Of a stretch of DNA of 64,000 bases, positions 1 through 9,041 are shown piece by piece (position 1 is the first letter of the stretch; every line of letters starts with the position of its first letter). A model generated the notes under the pieces. It saw only the letters and a list, made by a program, of their open reading frames with translations. It had not been told where the DNA came from and made no database searches. The stretch is taken from positions 1-64,000 of the forward strand of contig CAZTHL010000008.1 in NCBI GenBank assembly GCA_964613585.1. The letters are read 5' to 3'. Source of the stretch: CAZTHL01 sp964613585 (lineage in GTDB: Bacteria > Pseudomonadota > Alphaproteobacteria > DSM-16000 > Inquilinaceae). Position numbers and translations under genes: made by a program.

Positions 1-88
1 CCGAGCACGTTTGTGAATCCCAATTCGATTCAATCAGCTCGGGTCATGCTCTAGATAAGCCTGCCCGGGGCAGCGAGGAGAGCGCACG

Positions 89-973
89 ATGGAGCTTCGA
101 TAGATCAAGTATTTTCTTGCGCTCAGCCAGTCCTTGAATTTCACGCGTGCCGCGGAACTGTGCAACGTCACCCAGCCGACGCTGACAACCGCCATCCGGA
201 AGCTCGAGGAGGAGCTTGGCGGCCCGCTGATCCACCGCGAGCGAAACCGCACCCACCTTACCCATCTGGGTCAGATGATCCTGCCGCTCCTGGAGCAGGT
301 CTACGAGAGCAGCCATGCGGCCCAGGCCCTCGCCCGGGACCTCAACCGCGGCGACCGCATCCCGCTCAGCCTCGGCGTGTCGGACGTCTTCGACAAAGCG
401 CACCTGCTTCGGGCGATGCGCAAGGTTCGGGCCGCGATCAGCGGGCTGGAGCTGCATCTGGAGGGCGGCCCCGACGGCGCCTTGTCCGACAGGCTGCTGT
501 CCGGTTCGCTGGACATGGCGATCCTGGACGGCGCCGCGGCGCAGGACGAGAGGATACGCTTCAATTCTCTCTATGTGGAGACGATGAGGGTCCTGATCCC
601 CGAGGCCGACCCTCTCAGCGACCAGCCCGGCCTCTCGCTCGAGGACGTCCTGGATCGGCCTTGGAACGGCCTGCTCGAGTCACCCGTGCATGCCGCCTTC
701 GGCAACGGGACGCGCCCGGCCGACATGCGATGGACGCAACGGCACCGGGCGACCCGGCCGACCGAGGCGCAGCTGCTGGTCCTGTCCGGGCTGGGCCTCG
801 CCCTGGCCGGCAGCCATGAGCCGCTGCTGACGGGACTGGTCCTGCGGCCCCTGCGGGAGCCAGCCCTCAGCCGCTCGATCGGCATCGCCACGGTGCGCGG
901 TCGCCAACGCTCGATCGCCGCCACGACGCTGAGCCGGCTGCTCCGAGCCCAGACCTATGCCGGCGCCGAATGA
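89..973 (+). pseudogene. LysR-family transcriptional regulator with an in-frame amber codon at position 5
   Basis: The reading frame encodes a full-length LysR-type regulator: an N-terminal winged helix-turn-helix (about residues 18-60, with N-V-T-Q-P-T-L-T as the turn and recognition helix) and a substrate-binding domain. From the ATG at 89, preceded by a GAGGAG ribosome site, it reads M-E-L-R-stop-I-K-Y-F-L-A-L. Family members normally have M-E-L-R-Q at this place, so CAG has become TAG (101-103). A TTG at 134 could restart translation but would delete the first DNA-binding helix. The rest of the frame is intact, so the change is recent, a sequencing error, or bypassed by a low-level start. 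It converges on and overlaps the peroxiredoxin gene by 19 bp. The target genes are unknown. Confidence 0.7.
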
Positions 974-1632
974 TCCCGTCCTGCGCCGGGATCGAGCAGA
1001 GCCTCCGCGGCCACCACGATCTCGGCGGGGTCTGAACGACAGCGCTGATCCGCCCCGCCGAGCACGGCCCGAACGATGCCGTCGGCCCCGATCAGGAAGG
1101 TCGATGCCAGCGGCATGAGCCACGCCTCGTTGCCGTAGAGTCGGGGCAGGTCGTAGCCCCTCGCGCGCAGCCAGGCCTGATCCTCCGACGGCACGGGAAA
1201 GAGGCAGCCGTAATTGAGCGCGGTGCCGCCATCGACGTCGCAGAGGACCTCGCAGGTGAGCGAGAGGGCTGCCCGGGTCTCGGCCGCCCGGCCGCCGATC
1301 TCGGGCGTGACGATGGCGACGCGAAGCCCGATGGCGTCGAACGCTAGGCGCGCCTTTTGGAACGCGGTCATCTGCGCGGTGCAATAGGGACACCACAGCC
1401 CCCGGACGAAGACCAGCACCAGCCCCCGCCGGTCCAGCAGATCGCCGAGGCGCCTGAGCGTGCCTTGGGCATTCGGCAGGGCGAAGCCGGGGGCCGCCTC
1501 GCCCGGCTGGCGCCGACGGTCCGCTTGGCCCGAGCGGGTCAGGAAGGCCGCCATGCGCTCGTTGTGCGGACCGAAGGCGTTGCCCGTCGCCGCCTCGAAG
1601 GCGGCGATCGCATCCGTGAGTGAATCGGTCAC
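955..1632 (-). CDS. peroxiredoxin-like (AhpC/TSA, thioredoxin-fold) protein
   Basis: 225 residues. The thioredoxin-fold redox motif G-L-W-C-P-Y-C lies at about residues 78-84, giving a vicinal C81/C84 pair. This is the arrangement of the peroxiredoxin-like AhpC/TSA subfamily rather than of classical two-cysteine peroxiredoxins. It is expected to reduce peroxides or act as a thiol oxidoreductase in the cytoplasm, since no signal peptide is seen. Its 3' end overlaps the convergent LysR reading frame. The two genes do not share a promoter, so regulation of one by the other cannot be read from this arrangement. Confidence 0.85.
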   Translation of the reverse strand: MTDSLTDAIAAFEAATGNAFGPHNERMAAFLTRSGQADRRRQPGEAAPGFALPNAQGTLRRLGDLLDRRGLVLVFVRGLWCPYCTAQMTAFQKARLAFDAIGLRVAIVTPEIGGRAAETRAALSLTCEVLCDVDGGTALNYGCLFPVPSEDQAWLRARGYDLPRLYGNEAWLMPLASTFLIGADGIVRAVLGGADQRCRSDPAEIVVAAEALLDPGAGRDHSAPA

Positions 1633-1941
1633 CTTACCCCTCCCTCATCGGTCCGATCGGCGGCGCCCGCCCGGGCTCCGCCCGGCCGGAACGGCCGATG
1701 CAGCGTGTCCTCCCGCCGCCAATGCTTCGCCGAGCCGCCGGAATGGCGGGTCGGCCCGGCTGCGACACGGCTGCACCCCTTGACGCCATCGGCGCGCGCC
1801 GTCGCGAGCCGGTGGCCGAAGCCTGAACGCGCGGGGATCATCCAAAGTGCCAGCATGCCGATACCGTACATAAGCGCCTTGCGGCTCGTGATGCCTCCCT
1901 TGGCGCCCACAGGCCGGGCGACGGTCCCTAGGGTCCGGACC
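1633..1941. other. intergenic region upstream of the peroxiredoxin gene
   Basis: About 300 bp between the divergent end of the peroxiredoxin gene (start at 1632) and the stop of the DUF1993 gene. Short GC-rich inverted repeats occur near 1655-1690. Apart from the palindrome at its right edge, no gene or recognised motif was found. Confidence 0.4.
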
Positions 1942-1946
1942 CTAGG
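1927..1946. repeat. perfect 20-bp palindrome over a stop codon
   Basis: CCTAGGGTCCGGACCCTAGG is a perfect inverted repeat. The TAG stop codon of the DUF1993 gene (minus strand, 1942-1944) lies inside its right arm. It could be a protein-binding site or a hairpin at the transcript end. No T-run follows it, so it is not a canonical intrinsic terminator. Confidence 0.6.
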
Positions 1947-2493
1947 CCCCGTCCGAGCGCAGGAACCGGACCATGTGAGGCACGTAGTCGGCCTTGCCCA
2001 GGCTGATGCCCTGGTGGCGCAGGATCGCGTAGGCCGTGACCAGATGGAAATGGAACTGCGCGATCGCCCAGCTCCTGATGTATTCGGCGAGATCCAGGTC
2101 GAAGGTCATGCCGCCGGGCACGGTGAGCTCTATCCGACGCGCCTCGTCAACGGGGCGATCTTCGGCGCCGGCGGCGCGCAGGCGTGTGATGGTCCGGATG
2201 ACCAGCGCCTCCGCCTCATCGAAGGACCGCGGCGCCTCGGGGGCCTCGATCGCCTCGTTCTGCAGGCGCGCCCTGGCCTCCTCCGCCTGGATGCAGACGA
2301 AGTGGACCTGGGCCGCCAGCGGCAGCATATCCGGTGCCAGGCGCGCCGCCATCAGCGTCTCGAGCGGCTTTCCCTCGCCCAGCCCCTCGCCCAGCCCCTC
2401 GCCCAGCCACTGCTCCCTCGCCTTGCCGAGCTGCCCGGACAGCGCCTCGAGCATCTGCGCGAAGGCGGGGAGGACCAGATCCGTGAGCGTCAT
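1942..2493 (-). CDS. DUF1993 family protein
   Basis: 183 residues starting M-T-L-T-D-L-V. It resembles DUF1993, a helical-bundle family related to DinB/YfiT-like four-helix proteins, with the motif Q-F-H-F-H-L-V-T-A-Y-A-I-L-R near the C-terminus that is typical of the family. The function of the family is not established. The ATG at 2493 was preferred to an upstream start because the extra 27 residues look non-coding. A 12-bp unit repeated about three times (2373-2408) encodes G-E-G-L-G-E-G-L-G-E-G, probably a local expansion in a loop. Confidence 0.8.
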   Translation of the reverse strand: MTLTDLVLPAFAQMLEALSGQLGKAREQWLGEGLGEGLGEGKPLETLMAARLAPDMLPLAAQVHFVCIQAEEARARLQNEAIEAPEAPRSFDEAEALVIRTITRLRAAGAEDRPVDEARRIELTVPGGMTFDLDLAEYIRSWAIAQFHFHLVTAYAILRHQGISLGKADYVPHMVRFLRSDGA

Positions 2494-2717
2494 GCGCCTG
2501 TTCCGCGACCGTGGGCAAGGTGATGGGACGTGCGGCCTCGCTCCGGCGCGACCGTGCCTGTCCGCATATGCCAAGAGTCGACGTCCTCCGGCAACCGTCC
2601 TGCCCCGGACGTGCAGGGAAGGATCCCTTCGGCGCGCGTGTCAGGGAGGCCGGCACCCTTGACGATGAGCGGACCGCCGCGCCTGTTCCAGAAAGTTCCA
2701 GATCAGGGAGGGGCGTC

Positions 2718-3143
2718 ATGGCGACGATGGAGTTCAAGGGGCATGTGGACGTCACCTCCTCGGCCTCGGTCAGCACCAAGGGCGGATCGCTCACCACGAC
2801 GCTCAGGAAGCCGATCCGGGAAACGCTGGGCAGCATCGCTGGCGGGCATCTGTCCGCGGCAGCCTTGACCTTTGGATCCGGCCCCGCAGTCGTGCTGCTC
2901 GGCGGGGGAGCCGAGGTCCCGTGCAGCCTGCGCGTATCGCAGGTCGCGAAGAACCGCTATGAGATCGAGCTGACCGATGGCGAAGACGATGCCGTCGATG
3001 ACTTGACCGCGGCCTTCTTGACCTTGAAGACGCAGCACTTCAAGGACGGCGCCACGGCCTTGCGCGGGCCGCTGTCCGCCGACGACTGGCGGGCCGAGAT
3101 GAACCAGGCGTTGCGGCGGGCCGAGGCGAAGCACGAAGGCTGA
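2718..3143 (+). CDS. hypothetical protein
   Basis: 141 residues beginning M-A-T-M-E-F-K-G-H-V-D-V. The ATG at 2718 follows an AGGGAGGGG ribosome-binding sequence. The N-terminal half is rich in Ser, Thr and Gly and predicted beta; the C-terminal half is acidic and helical (D-G-E-D-D-A-V-D-D-L-T-A-A-F). No signal peptide or membrane segment is seen and no family was recognised. It is followed by decayed sequence, so it may be the intact remainder of a small accessory cluster. Confidence 0.6.
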   Translation: MATMEFKGHVDVTSSASVSTKGGSLTTTLRKPIRETLGSIAGGHLSAAALTFGSGPAVVLLGGGAEVPCSLRVSQVAKNRYEIELTDGEDDAVDDLTAAFLTLKTQHFKDGATALRGPLSADDWRAEMNQALRRAEAKHEG

Positions 3144-3162
3144 CGGGTCGGACCGGCGCGGG

Positions 3163-3606
3163 GTGGATTTGTTCCAGGACGATATCTCCTTCGCGCGGCC
3201 CCTGAAGGCCGCGTTCGAGATTGTCGAGGACGAGCTTCAATCCGCCGGCGCGACCGTGGCCGGGCCGCCGGCGCGACCGTGGCCGGGGCCTATGGTCGGG
3301 CCGACGCGGCGCTGCGGGCGAAGCGGGATCTGCACATCTTCAAGGACCGTTTGGCGGCGCACATCGCTGTCGGCGATTTCGCGGAGCTCCCCCGGGTGCG
3401 AGCCCGGCTGATGCCGCTCAAGCCATGCCATCAGCTGACCCGTGGGTGAGTGGCGCGGCATCTTCCTGCTGAGCCCGTGGGGCGAAGCGGTGATCGCAAT
3501 CCTGTTCTCGCGCGCTCCCCACGGTGTTCGCGATCGCCTGCACGAGGCCGTCGATCGCCATGCCCAACGGCTCGAGTCCGACGATGCGGCGGAGGCTGAC
3601 GGGTGA
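3163..3606 (+). pseudogene. frameshifted hypothetical gene remnant
   Basis: A protein-like frame starting at GTG 3163 (D-L-F-Q-D-D-I-S-F-A-R-P-L-K-A-A-F) is broken by a tandem duplication: 3244-3264 is repeated at 3267-3287, a 23-bp offset. The frame after the repeat continues sensibly (A-Y-G-R-A-D-A-A-L-R-A-K-R-D-L-H) to about 3440. A second shift leads into W-R-G-I-F-L-L-S-P-W-G-E-A-V-I-A-I-L-F and a stop at 3604-3606. Joined, these would make a protein of roughly 140 residues. The family was not recognised. Confidence 0.45.
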
Positions 3607-3968
3607 GCGGCGCCGGACGACGGACGAGGCGGCACCGCTGGCTGTTCCGCTGCGTCCTTCTCCATTCACTGACATCGTGCGTGAGCGGCATCGCCTATGC
3701 CATCGGCTGCGGAACCGCGACGGACGGCCAGCGAGGCGGCACCGTTGGCGTTGCCTTGTCCTTCTCGGCGCTCTTTGTTGCCCGGCCTGTTCCGGCCGAG
3801 GTGCTCGAGCAGGAAGACATGCTGAACAATGAGCCGAGCCTGCTCGGCCAGCGCCTGATGCTCCTGCGCACGGCCTTGTCGGCCATGCTCGACAGTCAGC
3901 GCCAGGAAACCGCCTACCGCGCCGCCTCGAGCGTGGTGTCGACGCTGATCGGGGGCTTTGGCGATTGA
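3603..3968 (+). CDS. hypothetical protein (doubtful ORF)
   Basis: A 121-residue frame starting at GTG 3603, overlapping the stop of the preceding remnant. It has a hydrophobic stretch (V-A-L-S-F-S-A-L-F-V-A-R-P-V) followed by a hydrophilic, helical C-terminus. The stretches near 3628-3665 and 3733-3770 resemble each other, suggesting an internal duplication. Composition does not clearly favour coding. It may be a fragment of a decayed gene, and the opposite strand from 4064 downward also has a partly protein-like frame. Nothing supports a function. Confidence 0.25.
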   Translation: MSGAGRRTRRHRWLFRCVLLHSLTSCVSGIAYAIGCGTATDGQRGGTVGVALSFSALFVARPVPAEVLEQEDMLNNEPSLLGQRLMLLRTALSAMLDSQRQETAYRAASSVVSTLIGGFGD

Positions 3969-4127
3969 ATTGCGGTCGATGAAGACCTGCATCGTGAACG
4001 CCATGTCCGCAGGGTCGCCGAGGTCCGAGAGGGCGAGCGGCGTCTCCCGCACCTGCGCGCCCATGTTCAGGTCGAGCGCGCGGACGCAGCCGACCTGGTC
4101 GCCGGGTCCGCGACGACCGGCCCGGCG

Positions 4128-7100
4128 CTACAGCTCCAGGTCCTCGTCGGCGGCACCGGCGCCGGGCGTGGGCGAGCCGGCAGAGGGGCGGCGCGGGTCG
4201 GGCGTCGCCTCGGGGCCCAGCCGATCGGACAAGGCCTCGGCGGCGCGCCGGGCCAGAAAGGCCTGCAGCGCCTCGGCCTGGAGGGTGCGGCTCGGCCGCT
4301 CGACCGGGCCGAACAGGCGCAGGCCGAACGGCGGCGCCTCATGAACGGCATGCAGGTCGAAGGCGATGGTCGCTTCGAGCCGGCCGCTGCCGAGGTCGAG
4401 CTCGAGTTCGCCCTCGCCCAGCGCCTCCGGCGCGAACAGCCGCAGGTTCTCCGAGCGCGCCACCCCTTGGCGGATCTCAAGCGGCATGTTGAGCGCGGCC
4501 ACCTCGGTGGTGCCGTGCGAGAGCGCCTGCCGCAGCACCTCGAGGAAGGCCAGAGGCTCATCCAGCTCGGCCAGCCCGTCGGCCACCGCGGCAAGGTCGA
4601 GGCCCTCCACGGCGCCGTCGCGCAGGGCGACGAGGCCGGTGCCGGACAGGCCGGAGACCAGCGCCGCCTCGCTGGCGCCGGCGCTCTCGACGCTGAAGCT
4701 GAGATCCAGGGTGCCGTGCGCCGGTGCCGCGTCGAGCAGGCTGTCCAGCACCGGCGCGACGGCGGCGCCGGCCAGCTCGAGCTCGGCCGCAAGCCGCGGC
4801 GGCTGGTCGGCGGTGAGCCGGCCGGACAGCCCGAGATCGCCGCCGAACGCCCGGCCGGTCAGACGGCCCAGCGTGAGGGTGCCGTCCTCGAGGGACAGCC
4901 GCAGGCTCGGCCGCTCGATCCGCAGCTCGCCCGACGACAGCGCCGAGGCGGTCAGCGCGAGGCGGCCGTCCCAGCGCCCGAGCGCGTCGAGATCGAGCGG
5001 CAGGCGGGACCAGGTGCCGGGCCCGGGCCGGCGCGCGGGGCTGGACCGTTCCGGCGCCGGCCGGAAGCGGCCGAGCTCGAGCGCGGTCGTGCGCAGATCC
5101 GCCTCGAGCCGCGGGCGTGGCCCGGCGAAGGACAGGCCGACGGCGCCGGCCACCGTGACCGGTCCGAGCGAGCCCTGAAGATCCTCGAGGCGGGGCCGTT
5201 CCGGGGTGCCGCCGAGCCGTGCGTAGACATCGAGCGCGCCGAGCGGCTCGGACGGGCGGTAGTCCGGCCACAGGAGAGCCAGCGCCGCAACGCTCTGGTC
5301 GAAGCCGACGCGCAGCGCGAGGTCGAAGGCCGGCTCGTCGAAGGGACGGATGATGTCGCCGCCCAGCGACAGCCGGCCGCCGGCCGCCTCCGCCTCCAGC
5401 GCCAGGGACAGGGCATCCCGGCCGCCGCGGGCCCGCCCGGAAACGCTCAGGGCGCCGAGCCGCTCCGGCGGCAGCGGCCCCGCAAGGTCGAGAAGCCGGA
5501 ACAGCGCCGCGGCCGACGGGGCCGACAAGTCGGCGGTGACGTCCAGCGCGTCGAGCGGCTGAAGCGAGGCGGCGGTGCCACCGATCCGGATCGACGCGCC
5601 GGCCAGATCCTCGATGGTGGCATCGCGCACCAGCACGGACCCGCCGTGGACCGTGGCGTCGAGGCGGATCCCCCGGACCGGCACGCCGGCGACGGTCAGC
5701 CGGTCGACCTCGACGAACAGATTGGCGTCGATGTCGCGGAGCGCCGTCCTCAGCTGGCGGGCGAGAACGGGAAGAGGGTCCGTCCGTGCGGCCGTCGGAT
5801 CGGGGCGTGGCGGGCGATAGGCGTCCAGGTTGAGCCGGTCGACGCCGAGGCGCAGGCCGATGCCGGGGCGGCCGCGATCGAGATAGGCCAAGCCGCCGGT
5901 GATGCGGGTGGCGTCGACGGTGACGTCGACGGCGGTCAGCTGAAAGCTCGCCGGCGTGCCGCTCAGGCGGGCGTGGCCCTGGAAGCGGCGCAGCCGGTCG
6001 TTCGGGACCGGGGAGACGTCGATCGCAAGCCAGCGCAGCAGCCGGCGCAGATCGCTGGCCGCGGCCTCGGCCTCGGCCTGCACCGACGGGACCCCCTGGT
6101 CGATCCGCAAGGTCCCGGACAGCGCGGCATCGGCGCTGCCGGGGAGCTGCGCCGAGAGGGTGTCGACCGACAGGACACCGTCCGCCGTTCGAGCGCTCAA
6201 CCGGGCCTGCCGGATCAGCTCGCCGCGCAGGCGGATGGCGTCGGCGGACAGGTCGACCGCCAGCTCGAGCCCGGTCGGGATCGACAGGCGACGCCACGGC
6301 GCCGCCGGCTCGAAAGGCGCGCTGGCCGCCGCGCCGGGGTCGCCGGCGCCAAGCCAGGCGTCCAGATCGACCCGGCCGGCGCCGAGGTCGAGATCGATCC
6401 TCGGCGTTCCGGCCCAGCCGGCCCGGAGCGATCCAGCCGCCCGCACCTCGCCGAGATCGACCATAAGCGTGTCGAGGACGGCCCCGGACGCGCCCGCGTC
6501 GGCGCTCGCCCGGACGGTGAAGGGCCGAGCGGCCAGACGCGGCGCCGGCAGCTCCAGGCCGAAGCGCCGGATCACGGCGGCGAGATCGGAGCCTTCCGCC
6601 ACCAGCTCGCCTCGCAGCCGGCCGGCCAGATCGGCTTCACCGGCAAAGCGCAGCTCCCCGTCGACGCCGTCGGCGCCCATGCCAAGGCGCATTGGGACGG
6701 TGCCGGTCGGCGACAGCCGCCCCGTGGTCAGGTCGACGGTCAGACCGACCCCCCGGACGGCCACGCTGCCGACGATCTCCGCCGGCCCGGCCAGGCTGTC
6801 CGCCCGCACCTGGGCGAAGATATGGTCGATCCGCCGGAGCGCGCCCGCCGCGCCCGACGACCAGAGCACGCTGCCGTTCTGGATCGTCAGACGGTCGAGA
6901 CGGACCGCGCCGGCCAGCCCTCGCGCCGGATCGGACACGCCCGACAGGAGACCGGGCCAGGTCCGGTCGCGACTTTCAAGATGAAGCACCGGATCGACCA
7001 GGATGACCCGCTCAACCCGGATGTCGCCGCGAAACAGAGGCAGGAACGACACCCGGATGTCGAGCGCGCCGATGTCGAGGCGCGCGCGGTCGGCATCGCC

Positions 7101-7316
7101 GCCGCCAATCCGGACCGCGCCCGCCGACAGCACCGGCGTCGGCAGGAGGGCAAGATCGATCTCGCCGCCGATGCGCACCGGCCGGCCGGTCACCGCGCTC
7201 GCCCGCTCGGCGATGGCGTCCTTGTGGGCGTTCCAGTCGATCAGGCTCGGCACCACGAGCACCGTCGCCGCCGAGACGGCGAGAGCGACGAGGAGGCCGG
7301 TCAGAAGGCGTTGCAA
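4128..7316 (-). CDS. AsmA family protein
   Basis: 1062 residues. One N-terminal hydrophobic segment (L-L-T-G-L-L-V-A-L-A-V-S-A-A-T-V-L-V-V, about residues 4-22) is followed by the AsmA signature region with W-N-A-H-K-D and G-R-P-V-R-I-G-G-E-I-D-L-A-L-L-P. Then comes a very long, repetitive beta-rich body (L-x-G-x-L-R-L type repeats) and a C-terminal AsmA-like domain. The family forms long bridge-like periplasmic proteins anchored in the inner membrane and linked to phospholipid transport and outer-membrane homeostasis. It stands alone with no operon partner. The opposite strand is open over almost the whole gene, but that frame has the composition of a GC-rich shadow. Confidence 0.9.
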   Translation of the reverse strand: MQRLLTGLLVALAVSAATVLVVPSLIDWNAHKDAIAERASAVTGRPVRIGGEIDLALLPTPVLSAGAVRIGGGDADRARLDIGALDIRVSFLPLFRGDIRVERVILVDPVLHLESRDRTWPGLLSGVSDPARGLAGAVRLDRLTIQNGSVLWSSGAAGALRRIDHIFAQVRADSLAGPAEIVGSVAVRGVGLTVDLTTGRLSPTGTVPMRLGMGADGVDGELRFAGEADLAGRLRGELVAEGSDLAAVIRRFGLELPAPRLAARPFTVRASADAGASGAVLDTLMVDLGEVRAAGSLRAGWAGTPRIDLDLGAGRVDLDAWLGAGDPGAAASAPFEPAAPWRRLSIPTGLELAVDLSADAIRLRGELIRQARLSARTADGVLSVDTLSAQLPGSADAALSGTLRIDQGVPSVQAEAEAAASDLRRLLRWLAIDVSPVPNDRLRRFQGHARLSGTPASFQLTAVDVTVDATRITGGLAYLDRGRPGIGLRLGVDRLNLDAYRPPRPDPTAARTDPLPVLARQLRTALRDIDANLFVEVDRLTVAGVPVRGIRLDATVHGGSVLVRDATIEDLAGASIRIGGTAASLQPLDALDVTADLSAPSAAALFRLLDLAGPLPPERLGALSVSGRARGGRDALSLALEAEAAGGRLSLGGDIIRPFDEPAFDLALRVGFDQSVAALALLWPDYRPSEPLGALDVYARLGGTPERPRLEDLQGSLGPVTVAGAVGLSFAGPRPRLEADLRTTALELGRFRPAPERSSPARRPGPGTWSRLPLDLDALGRWDGRLALTASALSSGELRIERPSLRLSLEDGTLTLGRLTGRAFGGDLGLSGRLTADQPPRLAAELELAGAAVAPVLDSLLDAAPAHGTLDLSFSVESAGASEAALVSGLSGTGLVALRDGAVEGLDLAAVADGLAELDEPLAFLEVLRQALSHGTTEVAALNMPLEIRQGVARSENLRLFAPEALGEGELELDLGSGRLEATIAFDLHAVHEAPPFGLRLFGPVERPSRTLQAEALQAFLARRAAEALSDRLGPEATPDPRRPSAGSPTPGAGAADEDLEL

Positions 7317-7514
7317 GAGAGCGACAACCGGTCAGCGGCGATGGGCGGCGACCACGGGCTCGCAACCGCGAAAGCCCTGGCTCGACTGGGATAAGCCCCA
7401 CGGGACAAACGTCCAACCGAAAAACCACACCTCCGGCTGATGAGCGGCCTGACGCCCGGCCTCGCCGGGTCGCCGGGCACGGGCCTGCCGGCCTTGATCG
7501 CAGCCGCGTGCTTG

Positions 7515-7600
7515 GAGCGTTTCCGGTTTCGGTGGCATCGCCGGCCGCTCTCTTGCCCGGTTGCGCGATTACGGCCAGCTTGGAGCGGGGCGTCGGACCG
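7515..7600 (+). repeat. dispersed palindromic element, degenerate copy A
   Basis: The left terminus GAGCGTTTCCGG and the inner GGCATCGCCGGCC of the element match other copies. The right half is shortened and degenerate (CCAGCTTGGAGCGGGG near 7575-7590) and the right terminus is missing. It lies in the 320-bp gap between the AsmA gene and the DUF4169 gene; the rest of that gap holds nothing recognised. Confidence 0.6.
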
Positions 7601-7635
7601 GGTCGACCAGGCCGATCACGGCGATGGAGGACATG

Positions 7636-7830
7636 GTGGGTGACCTGATCAATCTGCGACAGGCGCGCAAGCGGCGCGAGCAGGAGCGGCGGCGCGCCAA
7701 GGCGGCGGAGCATCGCGCCGCCTCCGGCCGGACGAAGGCGGAGCGGCATCGCGACGCCGAGGACAAGGCCCGGTCGGAACGGCGCCTCGACCTGCACAGG
7801 CGGGACGACCGGAACGACGACGATCCCTGA
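7636..7830 (+). CDS. DUF4169 family small basic protein
   Basis: 64 residues, M-G-D-L-I-N-L-R-Q-A-R-K-R-R followed by a highly charged helix (A-A-S-G-R-T-K-A-E-R-H-R-D-A-E) and R-R-L-D-L-H-R. This matches the alphaproteobacterial DUF4169 family of small, very basic proteins of unknown function. The GTG at 7636 was chosen because GGAGG lies five bases upstream and the resulting N-terminus fits the family. ATG codons at 7624 and 7633 are in frame and cannot be excluded. Confidence 0.8.
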   Translation: MGDLINLRQARKRREQERRRAKAAEHRAASGRTKAERHRDAEDKARSERRLDLHRRDDRNDDDP

Positions 7831-7976
7831 CCCCTTCGGCGATCGGGTCTCCGTCACGGCTCGCCAGAAGTGTCCGCGTCACACCCGTGTGCGGTCACGC
7901 CGGAACCCCTCCTCCCTGAAGAGGTGTTGATGCCTCCGTTGGGCTTACCCCATCCGGATTATCGGAGGCGAGATCC

Positions 7977-9041
7977 ATGACGCGACCCCTGCCGACCTTT
8001 CTCATCATTGGCGCGCAAAAGGCCGGCACATCGTGGCTTGAGCGAAATCTGAGGCGTCATCCGGAGGTGTTTCTCGCCAGCCCGAAGGAGGTGCACTTCT
8101 TCGACCAGCCCGACAATCTCGCCCGGGGCCTCGAATGGTACGAGGGCTTCTTCCGTGATGCGGGAGAGGCCAAAGCCATCGGTGAGGCAACCCCGAACTA
8201 TCTGGGCGTCACCTTTCGAGCGCATCGCGCGCATATGGCCCGGACAATCCGGTCGATGCTGCCGCAGGTGCGGATCATTGTGGTGCTTCGCGACCCCGTC
8301 TCCCGGGCCTTCTCGGCGTTGATGCATCAAATGCGCCAGGGATCTCTCTCGGCGCTGACCCGTCCGGACCGCTACCTGATTGATCTGATCGAGCGGCGCC
8401 GCGACGATGCGAAAGGCATTCTCGAGCTGAGCAACTATGCCGACCAGCTCAGGATCTGGCGCGAGGCCTTTCCGCCGGAGCAGATGCGCGTCCTCATATA
8501 CGAGACCGACGTCGCCGAGCGCAGCCGGCAGACGCTGGCCGAGGTAAGCCACTTCATCGGTGTCGACAACGGCCATGCCTTCGACGCCGCCGAGGAGCGG
8601 GTGCATGCCGGCCTGCATACCCGCCCGGCCATCCTGACGGCGCAGATGCGTCCGCGGTCCCTGTCGCGGCATCTCGCCGAACGGGTGGACAGGCTCGGGC
8701 AGGCGTCGCCGATCCGCCTCAGTCCGGAGACCGACCAGCGGCTGCGCGAGCATTTCCGCCCCATGGTCCAGGACTTGGCACGGATCCTTGGGAGGGATCT
8801 CTCGGCCTGGGAGACCACCGGGGACGCGGCGACGCCGTCGAGCGTTCCCGGGCCCGGCCCCATGGGCGACGCTGCGACCGGGGCCTCCGCCGTCCGCTCG
8901 GGCCAGCGCGCAGGCGCCGGCCGGAGCTCGACGTCGTGCCGCTTCGCTTGCGTCGATCTCCGGGAGCCTATTTCGACTGCCCGTGGATCGGTCCGTAGTA
9001 CGCCTCGACCGTCTCCATGGTCTGGTCGCTGTCCGACATGA
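7977..9041 (+). CDS. sulfotransferase domain protein
   Basis: 354 residues. The N-terminal I-I-G-A-Q-K-A-G-T-S-W-L (residues 10-21) is the 5'-phosphosulfate-binding loop of PAPS-dependent sulfotransferases. V-V-L-R-D-P-V-S-R-A-F-S-A (about 103-115) is the 3'-phosphate-binding motif. It resembles the carbohydrate (heparan N-sulfotransferase-like) type. It probably transfers sulfate to a glycan or small metabolite; the acceptor is unknown. The last 60 or so residues are low-complexity, and the final 74 bp overlap the convergent DUF3047 gene, so the C-terminus may have been extended by loss of an earlier stop. Confidence 0.88.
   Translation: MTRPLPTFLIIGAQKAGTSWLERNLRRHPEVFLASPKEVHFFDQPDNLARGLEWYEGFFRDAGEAKAIGEATPNYLGVTFRAHRAHMARTIRSMLPQVRIIVVLRDPVSRAFSALMHQMRQGSLSALTRPDRYLIDLIERRRDDAKGILELSNYADQLRIWREAFPPEQMRVLIYETDVAERSRQTLAEVSHFIGVDNGHAFDAAEERVHAGLHTRPAILTAQMRPRSLSRHLAERVDRLGQASPIRLSPETDQRLREHFRPMVQDLARILGRDLSAWETTGDAATPSSVPGPGPMGDAATGASAVRSGQRAGAGRSSTSCRFACVDLREPISTARGSVRSTPRPSPWSGRCPT

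Noticed and set aside
89..973. LysR gene as an OxyR-type regulator of the peroxiredoxin
   Set aside because: The genes converge, share no promoter region, and the OxyR redox cysteine pair is not seen in the protein.
3666..4064. A minus-strand gene with a protein-like start (M-G-A-Q-V-R-E-T-P-L-A-L-S-D-L-G)
   Set aside because: Only the first 30 or so residues look protein-like, perhaps a decayed SRPBCC-type fragment; the remainder does not, and no family could be supported.
4341..7394. A 1017-codon open frame on the plus strand opposite the AsmA gene
   Set aside because: Its translation is dominated by Arg, Gly, Gln and Asp with no domain or hydrophobic pattern, as expected of an antisense shadow in very GC-rich DNA; the AsmA frame has clear family features.
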